Below, one piece after another: positions 47,311-58,367 of a stretch of DNA of 64,000 nt. The translations under genes were made by a program, and so were the position numbers. The notes under the pieces are model-generated. The model did not search any database and was not told where the DNA came from. It was given only the letters and a program-made list of their open reading frames with translations. The first letter of the stretch is position 1; every line of letters begins with the position of its first letter. Origin of the DNA: Cyathus striatus (Eukaryota; Basidiomycota; Agaricomycetes; Agaricales; Nidulariaceae); contig JAOVFP010000010.1 of assembly GCA_025738555.1 (NCBI GenBank), positions 4,723,501 to 4,787,500 on the forward strand, written 5' to 3'.

Positions 47311-50300
47311 TTAACAAACAACACAATCTTCCCTAAAACTTAAATTATACATGGTTTTATCTACTATCTTCTCAATCTTCTTCCAGTCTGAGCGCCTTTG
47401 AATAAACTCGTAGATATCCTGCGGATATAATTAAAAGTTATCAATATTCAAAAACAAAACATACCTCCGGTCTATAGGCTCCTCCATATCGAGTCACGTC
47501 TCTCACTATCTGAGCAAGATCCTTCGCATCCTCAACGACATATACATGGCCCAGCATTTTCAAATTGGAAAAATCGGCCGTAATACTCGGCACCTAAGTA
47601 GATTATATATGAGCGGACGTGCGGCTGTAGATGACCGGAAGGTAACCTTTAAGGACGCAATAAATGCATGGTAAGTGTTGAGATCAGATATAACCTGAAA
47701 TCCACCACTCAGTGATATGATCTGTCGCTTGATATGCTTTTGGAGGATACTGCAGACAAATAGGTCAGATGTTCACCAGAGATATGAACATAAGGAGTAC
47801 TGACGCGATGAGTCGGATACCAACTTCCTGATAAAAACTTCAAGAACTTCTTTGCTTGTGCTTCCCTTTAGGAGCTGACAATGCATTTCCAAGCACTTAA
47901 TAGCCTCTGTACATCCACGTGTTGGACCAAGCTCTAGAGGCGCATCTTCAGGCGGATAGTATTCGCGAGGTTTGGTCATGGTAAGAATAATGTGTTCCAC
48001 TTGGTTCATGAGTACCTCTGTCCCGGCGTTTAAACCAGCGGCTACTGAGTCATCCAGCGTATTTTCGAAACGCTTTTTCTCTCGTACAACCGCGTTCAAG
48101 AAGTCTGTCTTGTCGATGTGGGGTGCCTGTCCAGGAGAGTCAGCGCTCATCATAATCAAGTATTCGAGTGCATACCAGTTCTTTTTCAAAATACACTTGC
48201 ACCATGGATTGCATAGTATCACCAACATGAACTAACTCGAAGAACTGAACCAAAGGTGCTACACTTCTCGTCCCCTCATGCTCCGCTGGTTCATACGCCT
48301 TCATGCGGTCGGTAGCACTAGATCATCAAATGAACAGAAAGAAAACAACTGAACGGAAGTCCTCACTGATTAAAGCCCTTTGCAATGTGCCGTTCCCCGA
48401 GTGACTGTAACAGTAGAATAAAGATCTCCTCAATTGTATCGCGCACTCGGTGGCCATAATGTCCCGGATATCCTGCGAACGTTTCCACTCGCTTCAGTGC
48501 CTCGCGATCTGCATGAATAAGTTCGAGTGCCGTATCTAGCGACAGAAGTAGGTCAAGTTGATCGCTGTCCTTCGCACCGGGACTGGTGATCCCATTAGGA
48601 GTTGCTGAAGTTGGAACGCTCGCAGTCGGCTGAAAGAAGTTCTTGGATACATCCTTATCACGCTCAATCACGCTCTTCTCATCCAGGTCGTCTTCGTCAG
48701 CTTCAAATAACATTCCGCCATCTCCGTCGAGCCGCTTTGAATATTCTGCCCCACTGGACGGCGAAGTCATAGCGGCACCCCAACGCTGGGGATTAAGCAT
48801 CGCGATACCCTGGACAGCTGCTGTTCCACCGGTCATCAAAGCACCTCCCACAGCACCAACTGTTCGAGGAACAATGGTGACAGGGAGAAGAAGAACGCTT
48901 GTAAATGATGCTAGAACATTTCTTTTCACTTGGGCGGGGTTGTGCGACGCCAGAAAACGGGTCGTACTTGCTCCTGGAATTGGGGATGCGTGAGAGTTCG
49001 TAGTCTAGCTTCGATGATCAGTTGAACGTATCAGACAAATAATAGCCACTTACTTGTCTGTCCCAGGTATTACATATTTTCTCTAATATTCGCTTGAGGG
49101 TTTCTACTTCCTCGTCTAGATATTCATCCATGTTAATTTCGAACATTTTGTATCTATACAGGACATGAGTACCATAATGCAACTTTGTAAGAGGCAGCTC
49201 ACACGATATCTTCCGCTTGGATTTTCTCGATTCCTGAATCTAGTCGTTGAGAAGCCGCCTGGAGAATGGCGTCGACTATTCGCCATGCCTCGCCAAAGGT
49301 TGCTGCTACTGCTTTAAGGTAGATATCTGTTGATATTTCCTGAGCGCGCGTGAGGAGTGACGTGATGTACTCTCCAAGCTATATCGCAGACATTAGATGA
49401 GAGTCATAGGTGTCTTGTAACGCATACACACCACTTCCGTGGCTAATCTCTCAGAGAAAGATAATATCACGGCAGAGGCAGGAGGAAATACTCTGACTGC
49501 TCTAGATCCGTGCTCATTAATAGCGGCTAGGATTGCCGTCATGAAGTCATCCATGGCACGAAAATCCAGTCCACCCCCATCCCTAAAGAAAAAAAATAGT
49601 ATTGGAGAGACTGGTATACCCTGAACCAAGATGAACATACGTAAAGTTTGCCAATGGATCCCATCTTCCTGTTTCATAAAAGATCTCCCTCTTCTCAGCC
49701 CAAACCTTTCCAATTTCCCAGTCCTCTTTCCGACGCAGCACACTTTGACCAACTGCATCCCAGATCTCCCATCCTGCCCCTGCAGCTTCTCGCATATCAT
49801 CTTCGTTGCCTTTGCCATCAGCTGCATCAAACGCTGTTAATAGTCGTGCTTCGAATCTATCCATTACAGATCGTAGTGTCATCCGTAGTTCACGCCATCG
49901 GTTAACCGGCTGAACGCGTTCAGATAAAAATCGCCAGAGAAGCTTGATAGTTTTGGCTTCCCCTGTTAGTGAACTGGCTTGTACTGAAGCTGCGAGTTCA
50001 GAGAGTACAAGATGAGGTGGAGAATCAAGGGCCTTCAGAACGGGTTTGAGGAGTCTATGTACTCTGATGTACTTTGTTCTATAGGTCTCCTTCTGTGCAT
50101 GCGGTACGGAAGTAAGGAATGGTTGAGAGTGTAACTTCATGCTTTCAAAACCACCGACAAAGTCACCCATTTCGCCAGGAAGAGGGGCAAGTACATCATC
50201 TTTGGCCTTCTCAAAGTCGCTGAAATCGTCTTCCTCGACTTGGATCGTAGGAGGAGCACCTGCACGAGTCTTCCTCGCACTGTCAAGGTTCTTTTCCTCT

Positions 50301-50611
50301 AACCCGTCGAGAACATTCGTTAGCGCAGGATCATCGAGCCCCATGCTCCGCCATCGCGCTTCCCAAATTTTCTCATTTTGTGCAAGTGCAGCGGTGGCAT
50401 GTGAACAACGAGCGTACGCTGGTATTTCGGGGACAGGTAGGTGAGAAAGAACGAGAAGATGCAAGTCTGAGGGTAGTTTTCCAACAAATGGAGCGGGGAC
50501 TACCGTTGGCCCATTTCTACCTACGGTGCTGCTACGAGAACGGAACAGTGCACTTGTAGATGAAGTTGATGCGTATAACCGCACGGGTTCTAGCGTTTTG
50601 AACTTGTCCAT
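47311..50611 (-). CDS. RCY1: Recyclin-1-like F-box/Sec10 protein
   Basis: F-box protein of endocytic recycling with an exocyst Sec10-like body (yeast Rcy1, fission yeast Pof6). The start MDKFKTLEPVRLYASTSSTS precedes an F-box (LPSDLHLLVLSHLPVPEIPA, YARCSHATAAL, KIWEARW). The Sec10-like helical region runs through TKYIRVHRLLKPVLKALDSP, LSERVQPVNRWRELRMTLRS and DFMTAILAAINEHGSRAVRV, then FASFTSVLLLPVTIVPRTVG-type segments. The tail DIYEFIQRRSDWKKIEKIVD ends in ..DCVVC with TAA at 47311-47313. That C-terminal CVVC fits a CaaX prenylation box, which yeast Rcy1 also has. About 860-900 aa, with roughly ten exons. Confidence 0.88.
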
Positions 50612-51096
50612 AGCGCACGAAGTTGAGTGGTGTTGTAGCACAAAGTTACACAAAAATGCGAAGGGTCATGAGAGCCAATAACAAGAATCTAATAATGAAA
50701 TAAACGTAACAGCCGCAAGAAGCCCAGTAAGCAGCTGAAGAAGTCTTTTACCAGAGATGTGCGACAGAATACAGCGAAGGAATGGCGAACTTGAGCGCCA
50801 CAGCCGTTACAGTTGGCGGCGATGTAACTTATGTATGCCCGGAGTAAGCAAGCTGTGTCCTGATCAATCGACGCGCGTGAACATGTAGCGACTCTCACTG
50901 TCTCATACAGTTTGTGACACTTAAACACCACAAATTTTATTACGGTAGGAAAATGAATTTTTTAGGGCAAACTAATTACAGATTCAGAATCAGAAGGTCA
51001 AAATACATACAAAAATGATGTTTTTGTGAAATTCCCACAATAAAATAGCTGTGCCAAATTTTTTGGCAAAAAAACAGACATGTTACATAGCCTAAT

Positions 51097-51525
51097 TTAG
51101 GATACAGTAGCCTTGAGTGCCATCATAGCATGATTCGAGACTTGACAGTGTTGATGATGCTGTCTAACAGCCCATTCTGCTGCTTCACCTGTTAAACCAC
51201 ACCTATATGCACTCATAAATTGCCATGTTTGGTTTATAAAATGATGAATAACATCCAGAGAACAAGCATCTAGATATTTCACAACCACTTTTTTTGCATC
51301 TTGAAAGGTTCTTTTATCTTCTTCATGATACCAATATTTTGCCCACCCCCAGTACTGTCAAAGTGTATGCTCAATAATTTAAATTTGTAATATTATTAAA
51401 ACATACATACTATTTGATATATAAGTGATATGTAGTGGGGAGGGACTCTGGGGATCAGTTTTTGGCTGATTATTGCAAAGTCCACTGGTATTTCGGCTCT
51501 TTTTCTTGGGTCTACCTCTGGGCAT
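51097..51525 (-). pseudogene. internally deleted transposase-like ORF inside the element
   Basis: On the minus strand an ATG at 51523-51525 opens a basic, AT-hook-like start (MPRGRPKKKSRNTSG). This breaks off near 51,415. After a GTATGT..TTGACAG intron-like gap, a second part reads WGWAKYWYHEEDKRTFQDAK, then KYLDACSLDVIHHFINQTWQ and YRCGLTGEAAEWAVRQH to a stop at 51097. The second part resembles the C-terminus of DDE transposases in basidiomycetes. The DDE catalytic region is absent, so this is a deletion product. Family assignment is from memory of pattern and is moderate. Confidence 0.6.
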
Positions 51526-51527
51526 GG

Positions 51528-52082
51528 TGGTTAGAAAAGCAATTTTTTAGTGCCCAGTGAAGTGATTCAGAGGCTGTTTTTTTTGCAGAATCATATCGCT
51601 ATCGATGAAAGCATACTAAAAATACATTTATCATGATTTTTACTATTTTTTTATGGCCAAGTGCCAAATTTTTGGGCTAAAAAATTAAAAAATCGGAATT
51701 TCGAAAATCTGCTCATGGAATATTATAGATTACATCATAACTATCCTATTCCAATGATTTTCCGAAGCTAAAAAAGTCATTTGTGGTTGCTAGAAATTTC
51801 ACTTATGGTTTTTAGAAAAGTGATTTTTTAGCACCCAGTGAAGTGATTCAGAGGCTGTTTTTTTGCAGAATCATATTGCTATTGATGAAAGCATACTAAA
51901 AATACATTTTTCATGATTTTTACTATTTTTTATGGCCAAGTGCCAAATTTTTGGGCTAAAAAATCAAGAAATCAGAACTCCAAAAATCTGCTCATGGAAT
52001 ATTGTAGATTACATTGTAACTATCCTATTCTGATGATTTTTGGAAGCTAAAAGTTGTTTGTGGTTGCTAGAAAATTCGCTTA
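51528..52082. repeat. tandem duplication of a ~277 bp unit
   Basis: Two direct copies, about 51528-51805 and 51806-52082, share long identical blocks such as CCAGTGAAGTGATTCAGAGG and GGCCAAGTGCCAAATTTTTG. Identity is roughly 90 percent by eye, with scattered substitutions and small indels. The unit lies wholly inside the mariner-type element, next to its right end. Confidence 0.85.
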
Positions 52083-52474
52083 ATAAATTTGTGGTGTTTA
52101 AGTGTCACAAACTGTAGTTCAACAAAGGTTGTTAAGAATAAATGCAGAAATCTCTCTTTTAAATAGCGGTACGTTCTGAACGTAAAGAGGAAGCAAGGTG
52201 TTGCAAGATTGTAATATATATAAAAGTAGTCAACTGCAAAAAACGAGCACGATTATTCCAGCGATATCTTGCCTAATCGTATTTTACTACGACTCCCAAG
52301 CACTGCATGAGGCGTGCAGTCTACGCTGCTTTTGATCTACTCCGGCCGTTGTCCCGATAACATCTTTACACTGCACGTAGTCTCACTTGAAACATATCCT
52401 ACATCTTTCACCCCAAGCTGTAATGGAGAAACACACACACGACATACTGAAGATGACTTGTACGAGAACGTCCA

Positions 52475-52954
52475 TTAGAAGCCTCGTCCCCTACCTCGTC
52501 CACGACCCCTTGGACGGCCGCGATCCAAGCCCGCTGCTCGTCCCCTGCCCCGTCCCCTGGCATCATCTTTCTTCCTTCCCTTTGGCTTAGGCGCATCGTC
52601 GACAAGAAGAGTATCGAGAGGCAGAGCATCTGGAAGAATGAAGTAGCGAATGTTGTTGCCACGAATTGACAAACTATCCAGGGTTGTGGGGTCACGGTTT
52701 CGTGTGGTCATTTTCACGGTCTTTAAGTGAGTGTTCATTTGCATATCAACGCCTGTGGGCAACAACTGGATCGATAAATGTAAATTAAAAGACGAGAACG
52801 TACATACCAGTGATAGTGCCGTGTACCACCGATCCATTCTTAAGTTCGATAGTCACCGTCTCGTTGTTCAACTTCATCAAAAACCTGTACATAAGATTGG
52901 ATTAGACCAAGACCGCGACACATTAACGAATGAAGCAAACCTGACGAGCTTCAT
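52475..52954 (-). CDS. SMD1: Small nuclear ribonucleoprotein Sm D1
   Basis: Core Sm-ring protein of spliceosomal snRNPs. The start [20 protein letters not shown] is split by an intron in the Val/Arg codons (phase kept). Sm1 continues [11 protein letters not shown], then an intron, then [18 protein letters not shown]. Sm2 reads [20 protein letters not shown]. The tail is Lys-rich and then Arg-Gly repeats ([20 protein letters not shown]), the site of symmetric arginine dimethylation in Sm D1. About 120 aa, typical. Stop TAA at 52475-52477. Divergent from uL14. Confidence 0.94.
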
Positions 52955-53366
52955 ATTGGCAGAAAGCGATCACAGAGTGATCAAAGCGACAAGAATATAA
53001 AGGGTTCCAAAAATTAGAGCGTCTCAAAGCGACGCGTTCCAGCACAAAAAGATATGCTGGTTTGTGGGAAAGATGCGAGTGTGTCGAGTGCGTTGAGAAA
53101 GCGTTGGAATCGCTGCCCGCCTTGCACTGTGACAAGGTCACACCCAAACGGCGCGTCTAACGGCAATTCCCGAGAATTCGCACAGTCACAGGGGCTAGTC
53201 ATCCAGTATCCCAGGCTCGTGCCAAACCAGTCGCAGTTACGGCAATTTCCGAAAACTGTATATAGGGATATGCCGGAGCTCGGCAGCGAAACCTTGTGGT
53301 GCACAGCGTACCGGGCGAGCACAAGCACGAGCATCGTAAAACACTTCCTCAACTCATTTCGCAAAA
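52955..53366. promoter_or_regulatory. divergent promoter, Sm D1 / ribosomal protein uL14
   Basis: 412 bp between two highly expressed housekeeping starts. A pyrimidine-rich CACTTCCTCAACTCATTTCG leader sits directly upstream of the ribosomal protein ATG, as is common for ribosomal protein genes. No specific binding site was identified. Confidence 0.45.
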
Positions 53367-54016
53367 ATGGCACAAAAAGGTATGCCATTCCTCCAGTCTA
53401 TGTCCTCCTTGCTGATTGTTGCTCTCTTTCCATATCCTGTCTCCGCAAATCTCTATTTTCCGCCTTGTCCTCATGCCTCAAATATCGCCTTCAAACGATA
53501 AGGAGGATCTTCCGGCACAAAGTTCCGCATGACCCTTGGTCTGCCCGTCGGCGCCGTTCTCAATTGCGCTGATAACAGTGGTGCAAAATCCCTTTTCATT
53601 ATTGAGCCTTTTGGTTTCGGTGCCCACTTGAACAGGCTTCCTGATGCTGGTGTTGGTGACATGGTTGTCGCTTCTGTGAAGAAGGGAAAGCCTGAGTTGA
53701 GGAAGAAGAGTGTGTCTCCATTATTCATCCAGTAGTCCTTGTCAGTTCCTGACTTTCCGTTCTTCAGCTATGCCTGCTGTCGTTGTCCGTCAGCGCAAGG
53801 CTTGGCGCCGGAAAGATGGTGTCTTCCTCTACTTTGAGGATAATGCCGGTGTTATTGTGAATCCTAAGGGTGAGATGAAGGGCTCTGCCATCACTGGTCC
53901 CGTTGCAAAAGAATGCGTGAGTCGATCCTTAGGATTCCATCGTAACTCCTGATCTTATCTCCCTCCAGGCGGATTTGTGGCCGCGTATCGCATCGAATGC
54001 AGGCACAGTTGTATGA
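53367..54016 (+). CDS. RPL23: Ribosomal protein uL14 (L23 of the 60S subunit)
   Basis: 60S subunit protein at the subunit interface. Exon 1 is MAQK plus one base. After an intron, exon 2 reads [60 protein letters not shown] and KPELRKK. A third exon gives [40 protein letters not shown] and ITGPVAKEC. The last short exon [15 protein letters not shown] ends with TGA at 54014-54016. About 139 aa, standard length. The segment FIIEPFGFG, where most uL14 have a basic residue run, is slightly unusual. Confidence 0.94.
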
Positions 54017-54267
54017 GATATTACTGGGGCTTTTCTTTCATTTACTTCATCTCATGTGTTCACACGATGGCTTCCATGAATATATGCAGACACCGCGAGC
54101 CAAATATTGTACTATCATCCCATTGCTGCTTTGCATTACGATTGATAGTCAAATGCTGTGATAATTTGATAACGAGTAAGTCGAACTGCAAATAGCGCAC
54201 TCTTCTTCGATACTAGCTGGGTATATCAAGATACAGCTCTATATGGGAAATAGTCTACACAGTCCAA

Positions 54268-55542
54268 TTATTCTGTAGTAGCTGTGGTTAACTTGGATGC
54301 ACTTGTATTATCTTTCTCCTTCGGCTTTATCTTCACCCCAACTAGCTTCGGTTTAGATGATCGAGAGTGAGATGCTGAGCTCGTCGTTGGGACCACCGAC
54401 TTCGCTTTAGGCTGTGACGCGAGCGGCAGAATTGGTAGACTGGGAAGAGGTGCTTTCGGCTTAGGTGCCATCCGAACAGGAGCGTTAGACATGCTGGGAT
54501 CTGTAGTCGAGGAAAAGGAAGAAGGCGGCGGGTTCATTGGAGGGGAGGTTTAAGCGGCAGTGAGGGATGGAAAGGAAGCGTTGATGTCGGCACAGGAGTA
54601 CATGATGATATCGCTGGATTAGGAATGGATTGTTTAGGATTCGTTCTCTCCATCTGTCGTAGTTTTGCCTCCATCTTAGCAATCTTATCCTGTGTTCTAC
54701 GCGAAATAAGGTGAGCGCATAGGTTGCACAGGAGTGTATAACACGTACCCGTCATGTCTATTTCCCATTCCAGTCTTGAGCAAGCTAAGGGTTGTTGGTC
54801 GCCCAGACTCAATGACACCCTTCTTATGTTTGCTGCCGGTCATGCCCATTCCGCCATGTTCTAAAGGAGCTTGCTGTGCATAAGTGACAACGATCTTGCG
54901 TCCTCGTAAGAGTTTATCATGGGCCATAGTCAAAGCCTTTAGTGCATCCTATTGGAAGGAAACCATCAGCGTCGAAACTTTGACCATGCGCTGGGAGCAT
55001 AGCTCTAGTTGCCCTGGGTTGGCTGTTCGTTGCAGAATAGGCGACGAGATGAATGATAATAATAGCATGATCATTGCCAAGGTACACAAAAAGAAACCCC
55101 GGAATGAGCGACAGAGCTATGGAACGGTAAAGATGAAGTACTCACGTCTTGATTCCCGTACTCGATGAACGCATATCCGCGCGGCTTGCCCTTCAGCAGT
55201 CCGGATCTGTGGAAAAGGAAGTCGAGTTTTGTGACCTTGCCAAACTTGGAGAATATTTGAAGCAAAGAGTATCTATGCACAGTAATGAATAAAGATCAGA
55301 AAAGCAGAAAAGTAGAAAAACAGAAACAGTTACTCGTCGACAGAAGGATGGAGGTTGCCAATGTAAAGTCGGTCTTTGAGAAGCTGTCGAGGGATGTCTG
55401 GGGTCGCAGGCCTGTCAGATTGACGGTCGTCTGCGATAGAGGGGAATGACAAGTGCTCATTAATGACAGAGGAGGAGGGAGAGAATGATGAAGGAAGATT
55501 TGGGTCTGGAAGAAGAGCGTCGAGGGAGTCGGTGGTGGTCAT
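54268..55542 (-). CDS. RBM18-like RNA-binding protein (single RRM)
   Basis: Putative RNA-binding protein of the poorly studied RBM18 family. The start MTTTDSLDALLPDPNLPSSF leads to a Ser/Asp-rich head. The RRM follows: RNP2 is DRLYIGNLHPSVDE, then YSLLQIFSKFGKVTKLDFLF and FHRSGLLKGKPRGYAFIEYG (RNP1 RGYAFIEY), ending with DKLLRGRKIVVTYAQQAPLE. After it comes GRPTTLSLLKTG, a short coiled segment (DKIAKMEAKLRQMERTN) and a Pro/Ser/Lys-rich low-complexity tail. RBM18 shares the KFGKV.. and FH(R/K)SG signatures. The stop at 54268 follows the tail. Four or more exons. Confidence 0.82.
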
Positions 55543-56300
55543 GTTGCGACTGCGAACTTGAACAAGATTGATTGCAGAGTATATTATCTTATGTAACCAT
55601 ATTTCATGCAAACCCACGACCAGCTGTAAGTGACGGCCGTATCCGTTCTTCACTCTCCTCTCATTGTGCTTTCTTCTTGATCTCATGGCCTCGACTTCGA
55701 GCTCTGCTTCCCAATATTTATTCAGCACTGGGAATTGCCAACTGCGTCGGTGGAAAGCCTGCTTGCAAAAAAAAAAAAAAGAATGCAAGATAAAATTGAG
55801 ACACGCACACACTGTAAGTAGCCTGACTACAGGAGACTAGATAAATTGTCATGTACGGGTAGTCAATTAAAATAAAACATATAAATAATACACTGAAAAT
55901 ATTAACACAAATAAGCCGGTGACAACAATTTACTTAAGAATACTAACAATTATGGTTATGGTAGTCTGCTAATCATTACGAGGAAATAAACTAACACTTG
56001 GGATGAGGAAGGATCATCCGAGGTGGACAAAGAAAGCGATGAGTCCAAAAAGCGAACGACGACAACTGATAACAAGAAAGCGTGTGATGCGGTGAAGCTG
56101 CCGATGAAGTTGATGGGAGAGATAGGTGCGGTAACTTGCTCAATACAGGTACATCACAAATCGAATACTTGAACAGCGGGTTACAGAAGGTTACAGAGTG
56201 AACTTACATGTCAAATCACAAAGTGTCGACCATCACTCGCTTCGCAACGACCACCGCAACACGCCCCAAAGCATTTGTAGTCTGGATAGCATGATTCTGG
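55543..56300. other. intergenic, with a poly-A run
   Basis: 758 bp between the RBM18-like start and the HNH protein stop. It includes a run of A near 55768-55782 and an AT-rich block near 55,860-55,930. No gene recognised. Confidence 0.5.
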
Positions 56301-57668
56301 CTAGCGTATGCTTGATTTACTGTAAGACGAAATATTGGGATGTTGAAGAATGTATTCTTCTTTGATACGCCTTATGCGGTCCATCTCGTCCATCTGCACA
56401 TCCCTAACTTGCTGTCCAAACGTACTTTCTTGCTGCATTCCTTCCTCTTCCTCCGAAGTACGAAGACTAGATGTATTGATGCTTCCGGTGGAGGTTCTAG
56501 ACGTCTTTCTGCTAGGAGACTTAACAGGAAATACAGGTAATAACTGCACAGGAAACCACGGTATAGCAACATCCTTATGCACTTGCGAAATTATCGAAAT
56601 CGCAAATCGAGTCCAAAAGTGGCGGACAGAGCCATTCATGACCAGTGCAAGCGCACGGTTGTGGTATTGATGACCCTGTGTCAGAGTGCGACACATGTAA
56701 TGACTGACCAATGTGTTAAACTTCACTACAGGCGCCCACGCATGCTTATCCATAGTATAATGTAGATCTCCTCGAAGTAATAGTCCATTATTAATGTCCT
56801 CGGTACAACTTCCTAATCTTTGATCCTCGTTGTAGCGTTGCAGGTGGACAGAATACTGCTGTACGTTAGCTAACATATAGCATATATGTCAAATTCCATA
56901 TACCCAGCTTGCGCAAGCAACAGGAACGATATGTGCGTTTTCAGATCCTTCGAAGTCTAATGTAACACGGCATGAACCATCACGTTCTTGGACCTTGTCG
57001 GTCATACTTGAAGCATTTAAACTTATATCATGGCCTTCAATTGTTTGACAACCCTGAAGTACACACAGTGATCAGTGAACGAACCGACAGATTGGAGGAA
57101 CAATAATATACACCGAAGAAAGTCATCCACTCCCCTGGAATCAAATCACTCTGCAGTTCCCATCGTTCTAACGAAATACAAATCTTGTACATCGGGTCCG
57201 CTTCGAAGTCATCTGGCTGATAGGTTACACAGAAAAGCAACAGGTAAAAGGCATGTATGCAGACCTGTTATGAACCAATATGACCCAGGCTTCAAAATAG
57301 AGTCGTATGGCATGCGTTGAGCAACGCCCTCTTGCTCCTTGATATTTTGAGAGCCAGCCGGTATGAGTACGCCTTTCTTCATAGTAACTACAGTGCACGC
57401 AGCCTTAGCGGTACCATGATGCAGCCCAAATTGTGTTCCCGACTTATCAGCGCACATCAGCTGCATTATAAGTAGATATTTGCCATCATACTTTATGCTT
57501 GGATGGAATATATCAATATATGCAAGGGAACCAAGAGGCGGATACCGAGATCCAAGTCCTCCTGACGGCGTGGGGCTGTCCACGTATCGATACTAATCAC
57601 AATAACAAGGCATCAGAATCTTATCTAACATAGTGCATAATAACTACCTGTGAATTGTTGAGGTTCAT
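56301..57668 (-). CDS. HNH_2 nuclease-domain protein, basidiomycete type
   Basis: The start MNLNNSQ is joined by an intron to YRYVDSPTPSGG. An N-terminal part of about 150 residues (ILKPGSYWFIT, DFEADPMYKICISLERWEL) is of unknown role. The HNH core reads CRVTLDFEGSENAHIVPVAC, then after an intron YSVHLQRYNEDQR, and DINNGLLLRGDLHYTMDKHA. The expected His (AHIVP), Asn (NNGLLL) and His (GDLH) of the HNH_2 fold are all present, so a nuclease fold is likely active in principle. A Ser/Arg-rich tail ends in SSYSKSSIR. Such proteins form expanded families of unknown function in mushrooms. About 400 aa. It lies 700 bp from a hAT-type element. Confidence 0.78.
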
Positions 57669-58359
57669 ACTACTTTTATTGGGAACTATTCTGTTGGAGG
57701 TATAATTTGAGAATGTACTCAACTCAACGTACGAGGCCCTCCGGTTGACGCACCTACTAATTTATTTAATGGAATTCGAATGAGTCATGGGTGTCATTAC
57801 CACTGTATAAGAGGAGACCAACTCACTTACGCCCTGCCAACGAACCGCCTAAGGGAGAGTGCGAGAGCAGCGACAGGAAATCGTCAATTATCTGTTGTGA
57901 AGTCAAAAGGTGGAACAAAATAAATGTTCGACTACTAAGTATCCAGTACGAACGAAGAAAGTACGAAGAATGATAGAGAACATTGAATAAGGATGCCGGC
58001 TATGAACATATCCGGCATCCGTCTAGTTCCTTTTTCTCATATGTGCGCCAGTCTGCGCGAACGCTCGCTCGAATAGTCAACTTTAATCGTTGTAATTAAA
58101 TTTACCTTTCGTTTTTATTCCCTCCCTCCCTGATCTCCAGTATGGATCTAATTGTTAATTGGTGAGAACCTTACCTTGTAACTCAAGGATGATAGATTGG
58201 TTTAACAACTCAGATATTTTGTGCGTTAGGGTAGCTGAACGCTAATTGTTCAATTTTCGTATGGCCTTAATGGAAGTGATATCTTTTTGTGCTAAATAGG
58301 GTGTATGGTCTCTATGCAATTACAGGAAAATCGCGGAGCAGTTCGCACCCGCCCAGCGA
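57669..58359. other. intergenic upstream of the HNH gene
   Basis: About 690 bp between the HNH start and the hAT target duplication. No gene recognised; short ORFs only. It should include the HNH promoter. Confidence 0.45.
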
Positions 58360-58367
58360 CGACTGCT

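Larger units (their letters stand above)
50908..52114. mobile_element. Tc1/mariner-type non-autonomous DNA transposon
   Basis: A 1,207 bp AT-rich insertion flanked by TA on both sides (50906-50907 and 52115-52116), the target duplication of the Tc1/mariner superfamily. The ends are perfect inverted repeats of 30 bp beginning CAGTTTGTGACACTT, with similarity continuing a few bases after a 1-base slip. It carries a two-part minus-strand ORF remnant at 51097-51525 and an internal tandem duplication at 51528-52082. It is too short to encode a full transposase, so it probably depends on a partner element. It lies between recyclin-1 and SMD1 and does not interrupt either. Confidence 0.85.

Noticed and set aside
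54485..54682. ORFs in other frames across the RBM18-like tail
   Set aside because: They are shadows of the Pro/Ser/Lys-rich low-complexity region of the real gene.
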